Below are positions 35,901 to 44,508 of a stretch of 64,000 nt of DNA, piece after piece. This DNA comes from Dyella sp. SG609 (GTDB taxonomy: Bacteria > Pseudomonadota > Gammaproteobacteria > Xanthomonadales > Rhodanobacteraceae). The first letter of the stretch is position 1. Each line of letters begins with the position of its first letter. The notes below the pieces were generated by a model. The model had not been told where the DNA came from and did not search any database. It saw only the letters and a program-made list of their open reading frames with translations. Made by a program: the position numbers and the translations under genes. The stretch spans positions 124,001 through 188,000 of the forward strand of contig NZ_JAAZQJ010000007.1 in NCBI RefSeq assembly GCF_012275375.1. Direction: 5' to 3'.

Positions 35901-38900
35901 CCGTCATGGCGGTGCCGGCCGTGGTGCCGTCGCCGACGCGGATAACCGTCGGCGATGCACCGAGCGCGATGCCGTCGCCCTGCACGCGATAGCCGTCCAC
36001 CGCGAACTGCATGCCGCCGCTGTTCACCGCGCCGAGGCTGCCGTCCACCGTCACCGTGCCGCCGGTGCCGCTGAAGATGGCGAAGGCGTTGTCCTGGTAC
36101 GGCGCGTTGATGCTGCCGTCGGTCACCGTCCAGTTGTCGTTGCCGGCATTGTTCTGCCACACGCCGTCGCCGCCCTGGATCTGGCCATCGCCGCGCGCGC
36201 CGTTGCCGTCCCAGAAGTTGACGTTGAGGCCGGCGGTGTTGACCAGGTTTACCTGGTGCGCGATCGAGGTCTGCAGGAAGTAATCCGGCGACGGCACCGA
36301 GCCGATGCTCATGCCGTTGTCGGTAAGCGCGCCGTTGTAGCCGACGACGCGGTAGATACCCGGATCGAAGTTGCCGCCGGAAGACACCGCCACGTTGAGC
36401 GTGCCGTCCAGCGCGAGGTCGCCGTTCACCTGCACCAGGTCGTTGAGCGGACCGCCCACCACGTTGGCCTGGCCCAGATTCACGTTGAGATTGCTGGCGT
36501 TGCTCATGCCCAGGTTGCCCTTGACGGTGAGCGTGCCCGGCGCGCTGCCCACGTCGCCCGGGCTCAGCGTGGCGCCGTCGGCCAGCGCCACGTCGCCGCC
36601 GACGATGCCCTTGCCGCCGAGCGTGCCGCCGGCATCGACCGAAGTGGCGCCGGTCGCCGCACTCTGGTCGCCATTGATGAACAGGCCGCCCGCACGAACG
36701 GCGGTGATGCCGCCGTAGCTGTTGTTGCCGCTCAGCACGGTGGTGCCCGCGCCCTGCTGTTCCAGCGAGCCGGTGCCGGAGATCTGGCCGGCGAACGCCA
36801 GGGTGTCGGCGCGGTTGAAGACCAGCGTGCCGTTGTTGGCCACCGCACCCAGGAGCGAACCGCTGGCGCCGCCGTTGCCTACCTGCAGCGTGCCGGCCTG
36901 GATCAGGGTGCCGCCGGTGTAGCTGTTGTCGGCACCCACGATCAGCGTGCCGCTGCCGTCCTTGTTCAGCGAACCCGCGCCCGCGATGGCGCCGTTGAGC
37001 GTCAGGTCGGCATCGTTGAGGAGGCGCCCGCCCGCGCCGTTAAGCGCGACCGCGCGGCCGGAAGTGATGGCGGCGGTGTTCTCCAGCACACCGTTGTTGA
37101 ACGTCAACGCGCCGCTCGCATCGCCGAGGTTGGCATCGCTGGACACGATGATGCCGCCTGCGTTGATGATGGTGCCGCCCGTATAGGTGTTGCTGCCGTC
37201 CAGGGTGAGGCTGCCGCTGCCGGTCTTGGTGAGCCCGCCCGCGCCGGTGACGGTGCCGCTCAGCTCCAGGTTCGCCTGCGTCTCGAAGGTGGCGCCGCCC
37301 TGGTTGATCGTCACCGCGCGCGCAGTGGAGATCGCCGCGGTATTGCGCAGCGTGCCGCCGTCGAAGGCCAGACCGCCCGCCGCGTTGCCGAGATTGGCAT
37401 CGCCCGCCACCTGCAGCACGCCACTGTTGACCGTGGTGCCGCCGGCATAGGTGTTGGCGCCGCTCAGCACCAGGGTGCCGAGATCGTCCTTCACCACACC
37501 GCCGGTGCCGGCCAGGACCGCGGCGATGGTCGCCGTCATGCCCGCGCCCGCGGCGGTGCCGTCGCCCACGCGGATGATGTTCGGCGCGCCGCTCAGGGTG
37601 AGCGCGCCACCAGCGACGGTGTAGCCGTTCACCGCGAACTGCATGCCCGAGCTGGTCACCGCACCCAGGCCGTTGTCCACCGTGACCGTGCCCGGCGCGC
37701 CCATGAAGATGCCGAACTCGCCATCGGTATACGGCGCATTGTACTGGCCGGTCTGGTCGGCCCAGTTGGCATTGCCGGCCGAGTTCTGCCAGACGCCGCT
37801 GCCGCCGTCGATGGTGCTGTTGGCATTGCCGCTGGGGCCGTCCCAGAAGTTGAGCGTGAGTCCGCCGCTGTTGAGCAGGTTCACCTGGTGCGCCACCGAG
37901 GTCTGCACCTGGAAGCTGCCGGACGGCGTGGTGCCCAGTGCAAGGCCGTTGTCGGCAAGCGAACCGTCGTAGCTGATGATGCGGTACAGGCCCGGGCCGA
38001 AGCTGCCGCCCGGCGTCGCCGCCACGTTGAGCGTGCCATCCAGGCTCAGGTTGCCGTGCACCACGGTGAGGTCGTTGAGCGCGCCGCCCACCACGTTGGC
38101 CTGGCCGAACTGGTAATTCATCGCGGCGCCGGCATTCAAGGCCAGGCTGCCGTTGACGGTGAGCGTGCCCGCCGCGCCGGCATCGCCGGGATTGAGCGCG
38201 CCGCCATTGGCCACCGTCACGTCGCCGCCGACGATGCCCTTGCCGCCCAGCGTGCCGCCGTTCTGCACGGTGGTGGCGCCGGTCGCACCGGTCTGGTCGC
38301 CATTGACCAGCAGCGTGCCGGCCTGCACGGTCGTCGCGCCCTTATAGGTGTTGGTGCCGGTGAGCACGGTAGTGCCGTTGCCCAGCTGCGTCACGCCGCC
38401 GGTGCCGGAGACCAGGCCGCCGAACGTATAGATGTCCGAACGGTTGAAGGCCAGCGTACCGTTGTCCACCACGTCGCCGAGGATGCTGCCGTTGGCGCCG
38501 CCATTGCCCAGCTGCAGCGTGCCGGCGGTAATCGTGGTGCCGCCGGTGTAGGTGTTGGCGGCGGTGAGCACGGTGGCGCCGCTGCCTTGCTGCACCACGT
38601 TGCCGGCGCCGGAGATGGTGCCGGGCACGGTCGAAGTGTCGGCACGGTCGAACGCCAGCGTGCCCGCCGCGACGATGACGTTGGCGCTGGCGATCGAACC
38701 GGTGGTGCCGCCGGCGCCGAGCTGCAGGATGCCGCCGTTGATCACGGTGTTGCCGGTATAGGTATTCGTGCCCGTGAGCGCCCAGGTGCCGGCATCGTTC
38801 TTCGCCACCGTGGTGATGCCGCCGGAGGCGTCGATGATGCTGCCGCCCATCACGTTGAGGCCGGTGTTGGTGCCGCCCAGGCCCAGCGTGCGGTTGCCGG

Positions 38901-41900
38901 CGCCGGCATAAGCCGCCGAACCGGTGTTGGCGAACACGATGGCGCCGGTGCCGGAGGACTCGATCACGCTCGAGCCGGTGGACAGCGTGAACAGGCGGTC
39001 GGTGGTGTCGCCCGCGCCGGTATAGCGCAGCGTCGCGCCGCTGCCGATCACCAGGTTGGCGGCGGCAGCGGAGGATTGGCCAAGGCTGCTGACCTGGCCG
39101 CCGTTGGCGAGCTTGTCCACGCCCAGCACGCCACCGATGATCGTGGTAATGCCGGTATAGGTGCTGGCCGGGTTGCGCAGGATCCAGGTGCCGGTGCCGG
39201 TCTTGCGCACCGAGGTCTTGCCCGTGCCGTTGTCGGACAGCTGCAGGGCCAGGCTGTTGTTGCCGGTGCTGGTGCCGGTGAGCGTGACCGTCTGCGTGGT
39301 GTTGGGGCTGCTGAAGGCGAGCGCGCCGGTGTTGGTGAACTGCACGGCGCCAGTACCTGAGGCATCCAGCGCGCTGCTGGCGGATGCGCCAAGCGTCAAC
39401 AGGCGATTGGTACTGTCGCCGGCGCCCACGTACATCAGCGTGCCGCCATTGAGCACCAGGTTGCCGGCGCCGACGCTGGACGCGCCGATGGAGCTGGCGG
39501 TGCCGCCATCGGCGAGCTTGAACACCTGCAAGAAGCCGGCGTTGACCGTATTGGTGCCGGTGTACGTGCTGGTGCTGCCGGAAAGGTATTCGAAGCCGCC
39601 GCCATTCTTGACCAGGCCGCCGGTGCCGGTGATTGCACCGGCGTAATTGGCTGCCGCCTGGCTGCTGGCACCGTTGGTCACCGTGAGCGTGGCGCTGCCC
39701 AGGTCGATATTGCCGCCCGTAGTGCCGCCGCCGTAGAAATAGCTTACGTTGGTGTTGAAGCTATTGAGGTCGACCAGCACGCCAGCGGTGTTGTCCAGCG
39801 CCAGATAGCCGGTGCCGAACGCGTTGGCCGCGGCAGCGCGCAGGATACCGCCGCGATTGTAGGTGCCGCCGGTGTAGGTGTCGGCGCCGCTCAGCACCAG
39901 GGTGCCCGGGCCCTGCTTCTGGAACTGCCCGCCGCCTTGTATCGGGCCGCTGACGCCGAGCGTGGTGGCCGCATTGCCGATATTGATAGCGCCGTTGCCG
40001 CTGAGCAGGATGCCGCGGTCGATCGCCACGCTCGCGCCGGTATAAACCAGCGTGCCGCCGTACAGCGTGAGGTTGGCGGGCGCGCTGCTGGAAGCGCCCA
40101 CGCCGCTGGGCTGGCCGCCGTTGGCAAGGCAGTCGGTGCTGAGCGTGGAGGAGTTGAGCGTGGTGGCGCCGGTATACGTGTTGCCGCAGCCGCTCATCGT
40201 CTGCGTGGCGCCGTTGATCGACACGCCGCCGGTGCCGCTGATGGCGCCGCTGAAGTTGCCGGTGGTGTTGGTCTGCAGCGTGCCGGCGCCGAGCGTGACA
40301 TTGCCGGCGCCGTACAGGCCGCCCACCCATACGTTGTGGCCGGCAAGATCCGCGGTCGCACCCGCATTGACCGTCAGGCGCCCCGCGCCCGAGCCATTGG
40401 CGGCGCCGCCGAACGCCTGGTTGGAACCGGCGCGCAGGATGCCGGCATTGACCGTGTTGCCGCCGTTGTAGGTATTGGTGCCGGACAGCACCAGCACGCC
40501 CGCGCCGTCCTTGGTGAGCGAACCCGCGCCAGTCACCGTGCCGCTGTCGGTAAGCGTGGTGGACGCCTGCGCGACGTCGACATGCCCACCACCGGAACCG
40601 AGCGTAAAGCCGCGGTCGATCGATGCGGTGGCGCCGCTGTATTGCAGGCTGCCGCCGGTCTGCAGCACCAGGTTGGCCGGATCGCTGCTACCGGCGCCGA
40701 TGCCGCTGGCCGTGCCGCCGTTGGCCAGCGTGCCGACCGACAGCGTGCCGTTGCTCACCGTCAGCACGCCGACGAAATCGTTGACCGCATTCGCCAGCGT
40801 CAGCGTGCCGGTGCCGGTCTTGTTGAAGCCGGCGTCGTCGGGGCTGGTGACCACGCCGCCGAGGGTCACGTTGGCCGTACCGTCCACCTGGATGGTGCGC
40901 GACGGACCACCATTGACCAGGGTGAAGCCGCGGTCGCTGCTGGCGGTGGCGCCGATATAGCGCAGCGTGCCGTTCTCGATGATCAGGTTGGACGACGCAT
41001 TGCTCGACGCGCCGAGCGCACTCGCCGTGCCGCCGTCGGCGATGCTGTTGATCCTCAGCGTGCCGCCGCTGACCGTGGTCGCACCCGTATACGTGTTGCT
41101 GCCGGTGAGCGCCACCGAGCCGGCACCCGAGCCCCCCGAGGCGAAGCTGGTGGCACCACCGTTATCGACGATGGTGGAGCTGATACTGAATACGCCCCCG
41201 CCGTTCTGCAGCACACCCAGCGGACTGCCACCGGCTCCGCCGGTCATACTGCCGCCCTGGAAGACCTGCGACGCGGTACCCGACAACGGCGAGACGATGA
41301 TGCTGCCATCCACGCTCAGCGTATTGCCGGCGCCGATGGTCACCCCCGAGTTGGACGGCGCGGTGACCTTGAGGCCACCCAGCGCGACACTGCCGTTGAC
41401 TGTGCCGAAGTACGGCGTGTTGGCATTGCCGCCTTCGTCGCTGACGATGTCGCCGTTGAGCCAGGTGCTGGCGTCGTCCTTGTTGGCATACGCGGTGAAG
41501 GCGGTGATCACGCCGCCGGTGACTTGCGCGTAGTCCGTGCCGTTGACCGTGGCCCAGCCGCCGAGCGCGCCGTCGGCATGCGTGGTGGTGATGGTGCCGC
41601 CGGTGTTGAAGCCGAAATCGACCAGGCCGCCGCTGCGGTTGATCGCGCCCAAACCCAGCGTCAGCGTGCCGCCGGTGCCGGCGGTGGCGCTGATGCGGTT
41701 GCTGCCGGCGGTGACGTTCAGGCCGTTGAAGCTCTGGCTGTTGGCGCCCGCCTTGCCCTTGATCGAGAGCGTGCCGCCGGCCAGGTTGAGCGACGAGCTG
41801 GCGCTGACGATCTGGCTTGCCGGCGCGCCGGCCACGGTGAAGTCCAGCGCCAGCGTACCGCCGCCGATGGAAGTGGCGCCGCTGTAGGTGTTGGCGCCGC

Positions 41901-43794
41901 TGAGCGTCTGCGTGCCCGCGCCGAGCTTGGTCAGGCCACCGCTGCCGGCTATCGCGCCGCCATAACCGGTGGTGCCGCTGGCGGCGTTGAGCGTGAGCGA
42001 GCCGCCGCCGAGCTGCAGCGTGCCACCGGTGCCGGCGAGCGAAGGCGCGGTGATGTCGAAGTTGTTGAAATCCAGCGTGCCGCCGTTGACGACCAGGCCC
42101 TTCGAGTTGCCGAACGCATTGGCGCCGCCCGCGGTGAGCGTGCCGGCCTGCACGGTGGTGGTGCCCGCGTAGGTGTTGGCGCCACTCAGCAGCCAGCTGC
42201 CGCTGCCGTTCACCACCAGGTTGCCGGTGTTGGATATGACGCCGCTTACCGTATTGGCGCCGGCGTAGCTGCCGCCAAGGGTGAGCGTGTCGGTGCCGCC
42301 GTTGACGAAGGCGATCTGGCCGGTATAGGAGAGCGCGCCCGTGCCGTCGTTGTAGAAGGCGCTGAGGCCGTCCGAGGTGAGCGTGCGGTTGGTCGAGGTG
42401 GCCGCGCCGACATAGCGCAAGGTGGCGCTCTGCAGGTTGAGGTTGCCGACGTTGTTCAGGCCGAACGAACTGGCGGTACCGCCATCGGCCAGCACGGAAG
42501 CGACCACCGTGATGGTGTTGATGGTGGAGGGGCCGGTGTAGGTATTGGCGCCGCCGAGGGTGATGGTGCGGCCCGCGCTGCCGGTATACGAGACCGTGCG
42601 GTCCGACGTGCTGCTGATCGTGCCCAGCAGTTGCATGTCGCCCGATACCGCCTGGAAGTTCTGGCCGGTCGTCCATGCGCCGGTCAGTCCGATATTGCCG
42701 GTCAACGTCAGCGTGCCGGTGCCGATGTTGCGCAGCGCGTTGCCGCCGCTGGAAGTGTTGGCGAAGCGCCAGTCGCGGTTGGACACATTGCCGGCGCCGC
42801 CGTAATTGAGCGTACCGCCCAGGCCGCCGCCGGCCTGCACCACGATCAGGCCGTTGGCCGCCGTGGTCGGCGCACCGACCGCGCTCGCCTCGCCAATATT
42901 GCCGACGGAGGTGATGCCATAGGTTCCGCCGGTATAGAAGTTGGTCACACCGTCGTAATTGCTGGCGGCATTGCCCATGACCACGCCGCTGCCGGCATTG
43001 ACGTTGCCGGTGCCGGTGAAACGGGCATAGCCGACACCGTTGCCGGTCAGCACCACGGTGCCGCCGGTCAGCGTGACCACGCGAGTCGAGGCGAGTTGAC
43101 CGCCGCTGGCGGAAAGCCCCGCGCCATTGGCCATGGTGATGCCATTGCTGGCCACACCGAGGGCGGCATCGTTGGTGACCGAGATCGAACCACCGGTGAT
43201 GTTGATGCCGCCACTGAAGGTGTTCGCTCCGTTCAGTGCCAGCGCGCCACTGCCGCTCTTGGCCAGCCCCGCGGTGCCGGCGATCACCGAGTTGATGGTG
43301 GCCGAGCCGGACACGCCGGGCGTGGTGCCGGCCAGGGTCAGCGTACCGCCGTTGATGCCGTAGCCGGCCACGTTGAAGGTGAGCGTGTTGACCGTGATCG
43401 GCGCCTTGAGCGTGACGATGCCCGCGGTGCCGGCGAAGATCGCGTTGTCGAGCGCGGTGTTGTTCCAGCTGTAGAACGGTCCCGCCACGCCATCGTTGGC
43501 GGCATTCCAATACGGTGAGACGAGCTCCCAGTCGCCGGTGCCGCCGCTGCCGTTGGAGCCGCCGTTGACGTCCCAGTAGCGGTCGGCGGCATGCACCTGC
43601 GGCACGGCCAGCGCGGCGAGCACCGCCAGGCGCAGCGTCCATGCGCCAAGGTTCGAGCGCGCCGGCGCTGCGCGCTCGTCCGCACCCGCAACGCCGCAGC
43701 GGCCACGCCCCTTGCCATGCTTCCCGGTGAGTTCGGAGGCAACGACCCAGGCGTTCAAGGCGCGCGACCACACGATGCGGAATACACGATTCAT
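32908..43794 (-). CDS. Giant type Va autotransporter with beta-strand repeats
   Basis: This 3628-residue surface protein has a long signal region (1-70) beginning MNRVFRIVWSRALNAWVVAS, which is the extended signal peptide region typical of large autotransporters. A passenger of about 3280 residues follows, built from dozens of autotransporter-associated beta-strand repeats (variants of LVLSGANTYTGGTTVNAGTL), predicted to form one long beta-helix. The last 280 residues (from about 3350) form the outer-membrane barrel, ending in an aromatic residue (FRMRW). Three longer modules containing FWDG are repeated in the passenger. The ATG at 43794 opens the signal region. It has its own terminator. 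Adhesion or biofilm function is inferred. Long open frames on the opposite strand are shadows of its Gly/Thr/Asn-rich codons. Confidence 0.93.
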   Translation of the reverse strand: MNRVFRIVWSRALNAWVVASELTGKHGKGRGRCGVAGADERAAPARSNLGAWTLRLAVLAALAVPQVHAADRYWDVNGGSNGSGGTGDWELVSPYWNAANDGVAGPFYSWNNTALDNAIFAGTAGIVTLKAPITVNTLTFNVAGYGINGGTLTLAGTTPGVSGSATINSVIAGTAGLAKSGSGALALNGANTFSGGINITGGSISVTNDAALGVASNGITMANGAGLSASGGQLASTRVVTLTGGTVVLTGNGVGYARFTGTGNVNAGSGVVMGNAASNYDGVTNFYTGGTYGITSVGNIGEASAVGAPTTAANGLIVVQAGGGLGGTLNYGGAGNVSNRDWRFANTSSGGNALRNIGTGTLTLTGNIGLTGAWTTGQNFQAVSGDMQLLGTISSTSDRTVSYTGSAGRTITLGGANTYTGPSTINTITVVASVLADGGTASSFGLNNVGNLNLQSATLRYVGAATSTNRTLTSDGLSAFYNDGTGALSYTGQIAFVNGGTDTLTLGGSYAGANTVSGVISNTGNLVVNGSGSWLLSGANTYAGTTTVQAGTLTAGGANAFGNSKGLVVNGGTLDFNNFDITAPSLAGTGGTLQLGGGSLTLNAASGTTGYGGAIAGSGGLTKLGAGTQTLSGANTYSGATSIGGGTLALDFTVAGAPASQIVSASSSLNLAGGTLSIKGKAGANSQSFNGLNVTAGSNRISATAGTGGTLTLGLGAINRSGGLVDFGFNTGGTITTTHADGALGGWATVNGTDYAQVTGGVITAFTAYANKDDASTWLNGDIVSDEGGNANTPYFGTVNGSVALGGLKVTAPSNSGVTIGAGNTLSVDGSIIVSPLSGTASQVFQGGSMTGGAGGSPLGVLQNGGGVFSISSTIVDNGGATSFASGGSGAGSVALTGSNTYTGATTVSGGTLRINSIADGGTASALGASSNASSNLIIENGTLRYIGATASSDRGFTLVNGGPSRTIQVDGTANVTLGGVVTSPDDAGFNKTGTGTLTLANAVNDFVGVLTVSNGTLSVGTLANGGTASGIGAGSSDPANLVLQTGGSLQYSGATASIDRGFTLGSGGGHVDVAQASTTLTDSGTVTGAGSLTKDGAGVLVLSGTNTYNGGNTVNAGILRAGSNQAFGGAANGSGAGRLTVNAGATADLAGHNVWVGGLYGAGNVTLGAGTLQTNTTGNFSGAISGTGGVSINGATQTMSGCGNTYTGATTLNSSTLSTDCLANGGQPSGVGASSSAPANLTLYGGTLVYTGASVAIDRGILLSGNGAINIGNAATTLGVSGPIQGGGQFQKQGPGTLVLSGADTYTGGTYNRGGILRAAAANAFGTGYLALDNTAGVLVDLNSFNTNVSYFYGGGTTGGNIDLGSATLTVTNGASSQAAANYAGAITGTGGLVKNGGGFEYLSGSTSTYTGTNTVNAGFLQVFKLADGGTASSIGASSVGAGNLVLNGGTLMYVGAGDSTNRLLTLGASASSALDASGTGAVQFTNTGALAFSSPNTTQTVTLTGTSTGNNSLALQLSDNGTGKTSVRKTGTGTWILRNPASTYTGITTIIGGVLGVDKLANGGQVSSLGQSSAAAANLVIGSGATLRYTGAGDTTDRLFTLSTGSSVIESSGTGAIVFANTGSAAYAGAGNRTLGLGGTNTGLNVMGGSIIDASGGITTVAKNDAGTWALTGTNTYTGNTVINGGILQLGAGGTTGSIASANVIVAAGTLAFDRADTSTVPGTISGAGNVVQQGSGATVLTAANTYTGGTTITAGTLQLGNGGANGSILGDVVDNGTLAFNRSDIYTFGGLVSGTGGVTQLGNGTTVLTGTNTYKGATTVQAGTLLVNGDQTGATGATTVQNGGTLGGKGIVGGDVTVANGGALNPGDAGAAGTLTVNGSLALNAGAAMNYQFGQANVVGGALNDLTVVHGNLSLDGTLNVAATPGGSFGPGLYRIISYDGSLADNGLALGTTPSGSFQVQTSVAHQVNLLNSGGLTLNFWDGPSGNANSTIDGGSGVWQNSAGNANWADQTGQYNAPYTDGEFGIFMGAPGTVTVDNGLGAVTSSGMQFAVNGYTVAGGALTLSGAPNIIRVGDGTAAGAGMTATIAAVLAGTGGVVKDDLGTLVLSGANTYAGGTTVNSGVLQVAGDANLGNAAGGLAFDGGTLRNTAAISTARAVTINQGGATFETQANLELSGTVTGAGGLTKTGSGSLTLDGSNTYTGGTIINAGGIIVSSDANLGDASGALTFNNGVLENTAAITSGRAVALNGAGGRLLNDADLTLNGAIAGAGSLNKDGSGTLIVGADNSYTGGTLIQAGTLQVGNGGASGSLLGAVANNGTLVFNRADTLAFAGQISGTGSLEQQGAGTTVLSGNNSYGGITAVRAGGLFINGDQSAATGATSVDAGGTLGGKGIVGGDVALADGATLSPGDVGSAPGTLTVKGNLGMSNASNLNVNLGQANVVGGPLNDLVQVNGDLALDGTLNVAVSSGGNFDPGIYRVVGYNGALTDNGMSIGSVPSPDYFLQTSIAHQVNLVNTAGLNVNFWDGNGARGDGQIQGGDGVWQNNAGNDNWTVTDGSINAPYQDNAFAIFSGTGGTVTVDGSLGAVNSGGMQFAVDGYRVQGDGIALGASPTVIRVGDGTTAGTAMTATIASVLSGTGGMTKSDLGSLVLAGDNTYTGGTTVTDGVLQLGEGGAAGSVLGDVANNGTLAFNRSDSYAFGGVVSGTGALVQKGSGTTVLGGANTYTGATTVQSGSLLVNGNQSGATGATAVQSGATLGGMGTIGGNVTVADGATLSPGDAGAAGTLTINGNLALGANSKLAYQLGQAGTPGGALNDLTVVHGNLTLDGALDVTATAGGSFGAGVYRLFSYDGALTDNGLALGAVPSGDAFVQTSIAHQVNLVNSAGLTLSFWDGPGHANDGAINGGTGTWRLADNDYWTDASGALNAPYTNGTFAVFGGAGGTVTVDNANGQVSASGMQFQVDGYRVTGGSVTLAGGADTIRVGDGTAAGAGMTATIDAALTGSGMLVKDDLGTLVLTGVNTYTGGTTVHAGTLQISNDGSLGQSSGNLSIDDGTLHTTGNILSSRTVGVGGAATIDADDGTTLQLANGIGGSGSLTKVGNGTLVLAGTSNYGGATTVAAGTLAAAVDHAFNAASAFTVQGNATLDLAGHAQSIGALSNAGTVHFGAAPGATLTVRGDYTGQGGTLLFNTVLGDDSSATDKLVVAGNTSGNTVVRVNNVGGAGAQTAQGIKLIDVQGTSGGTFALQGDYVFQGQQAVVAGAYAYRLYQGTANANDGDWYLRSALVNGSTGPTDPGNPGNPQPLYQPGVPLYEAYAGILQQVNTLGTLFQRTGDRLWTGVQAEDNMKPGEGLWMRVEGGDQSFKPETSTSATRYDLSTWKAEAGIDTTLSEGEGGKLVGGATLQYGRYQSNAQSVYGQGRLKTRSYGIGGTLTWYGENGFYVDGQARWSSLDTDLRSTTLAQLLEDGNKGSAYALGVEAGRRFRLGDQWSLVPQAQLTYGKASFDSFNDAFGAHVAQQQGTTTTARAGVMADYRSARQGESGSVATHVYAIANLYRNFGGDARVNVAGTDFTSRNERLWGGFGLGASLDWADGRYSVYGEVQASTGLKHFGDSHALNGTLGFRMRW
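34730..38540 (-). repeat. Three long internal modules of the autotransporter passenger
   Basis: A module containing GTVTVD, GMQF, YRV or YTV, RVGDGT and MTATI blocks with an FWDG anchor recurs three times. The FWDG codons lie near 37845, 36213 and 35112, i.e. spaced about 1632 and 1101 bp. The first interval holds about 530 bp more, equal to extra short strand repeats. Similar units separated this way point to duplication of whole modules. Confidence 0.75.
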
Positions 43795-43909
43795 AGGTTT
43801 TCCCCTGTAAGGAGCAGCAAGCGTCCGCACGGCGGCGCACGGCCACCGACGATGGAAACAAAATGGAGTGCGCGGCGTGCCGCGCCTGGCGATAGCCGGA
43901 GCGGCCGGC

Positions 43910-44068
43910 TCAGCAGCGCGGCGGCGGCCGCGCCTGGTCGACGCGGCTCAGCGCCATGGGCGCGAAGCGGCGCTGCGGATTCGCACAGCTGCCCGCGAAG
44001 CAGATCGCTCGCGCTGCGTGCGTCATGGGTTGCCTGAACACATCGGCCCTGCCAGTTGAAGAACTCAC
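43910..44068 (-). CDS. Possible small leader ORF upstream of the autotransporter
   Basis: This 52-residue open frame begins at GTG 44068, which has GGAGG 6 bases upstream on the minus strand, and ends 115 bp before the autotransporter start. The sequence is basic (many Arg, ending QARPPPRC) with no recognised domain or signal. It may be a leader peptide or chance. Evidence is limited to the ribosome site and position. Confidence 0.25.
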   Translation of the reverse strand: MSSSTGRADVFRQPMTHAARAICFAGSCANPQRRFAPMALSRVDQARPPPRC

Positions 44069-44208
44069 GATCCCCCTCCGGCGCTGCTCCATGCGAGCGC
44101 CAGTGTCTTCAAACACGTCGGACGGCGGCCGGCAGATGCCGGTGTCGGTAGCCAGCAAGGCGAGACACCCCTGTCCCTTGTCGGACCATCATACGAAAAA
44201 TATTACCC

Positions 44209-44242
44209 GCGTAAGGTGTGCGTAAGGTCACTGCTTTACGCA
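44209..44242. promoter_or_regulatory. Tandem GCGTAAGGT boxes in the autotransporter upstream region
   Basis: GCGTAAGGT occurs at 44209-44217 and 44220-44228 (11-bp period, one helical turn), and an inverted relative, CTTTACGCA, at 44234-44242. The boxes lie about 415 bp upstream of the autotransporter start within the 714-bp gap 43795-44508, next to an AT-rich patch at 44190-44205. Phased boxes of this kind suggest a cooperative activator such as an OmpR/PhoB-type regulator. The rest of the gap shows nothing else I can support. Confidence 0.4.
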
Positions 44243-44508
44243 TCCGCTTATTCACGTTGATTTCGCGGGCAGTACGCCTGGCGCCGTATGCAAAGCATGG
44301 CGAACGCGACGAAGTGAGCGCCCATGTCCCAGCCAGTGAGTGCACTTGCGGTTGGCGGCAAGCGATCGGGACCGGTGCGGCGCGCTGATGAGGTCGGGTC
44401 CGGATTCCCGCGTTTCACGCCGATCTTTTGCATAGACAGAGCAATCGCGCGCCATGCATGACGCAAAATCACGACCGGCGTGACGAAGCCCGCCGGCGCG
44501 GCGGCGTT

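Noticed and set aside
32842-39360. 2172-codon open frame opposite the autotransporter
   Set aside because: It lies wholly antisense to a clear autotransporter, is Val/Ala/Arg/His-rich with no domain, and arises from the Gly/Thr/Asn-rich repeat codons on the other strand.
39937-43518. 1193-codon open frame on the plus strand
   Set aside because: It is a second antisense shadow of the same autotransporter gene.
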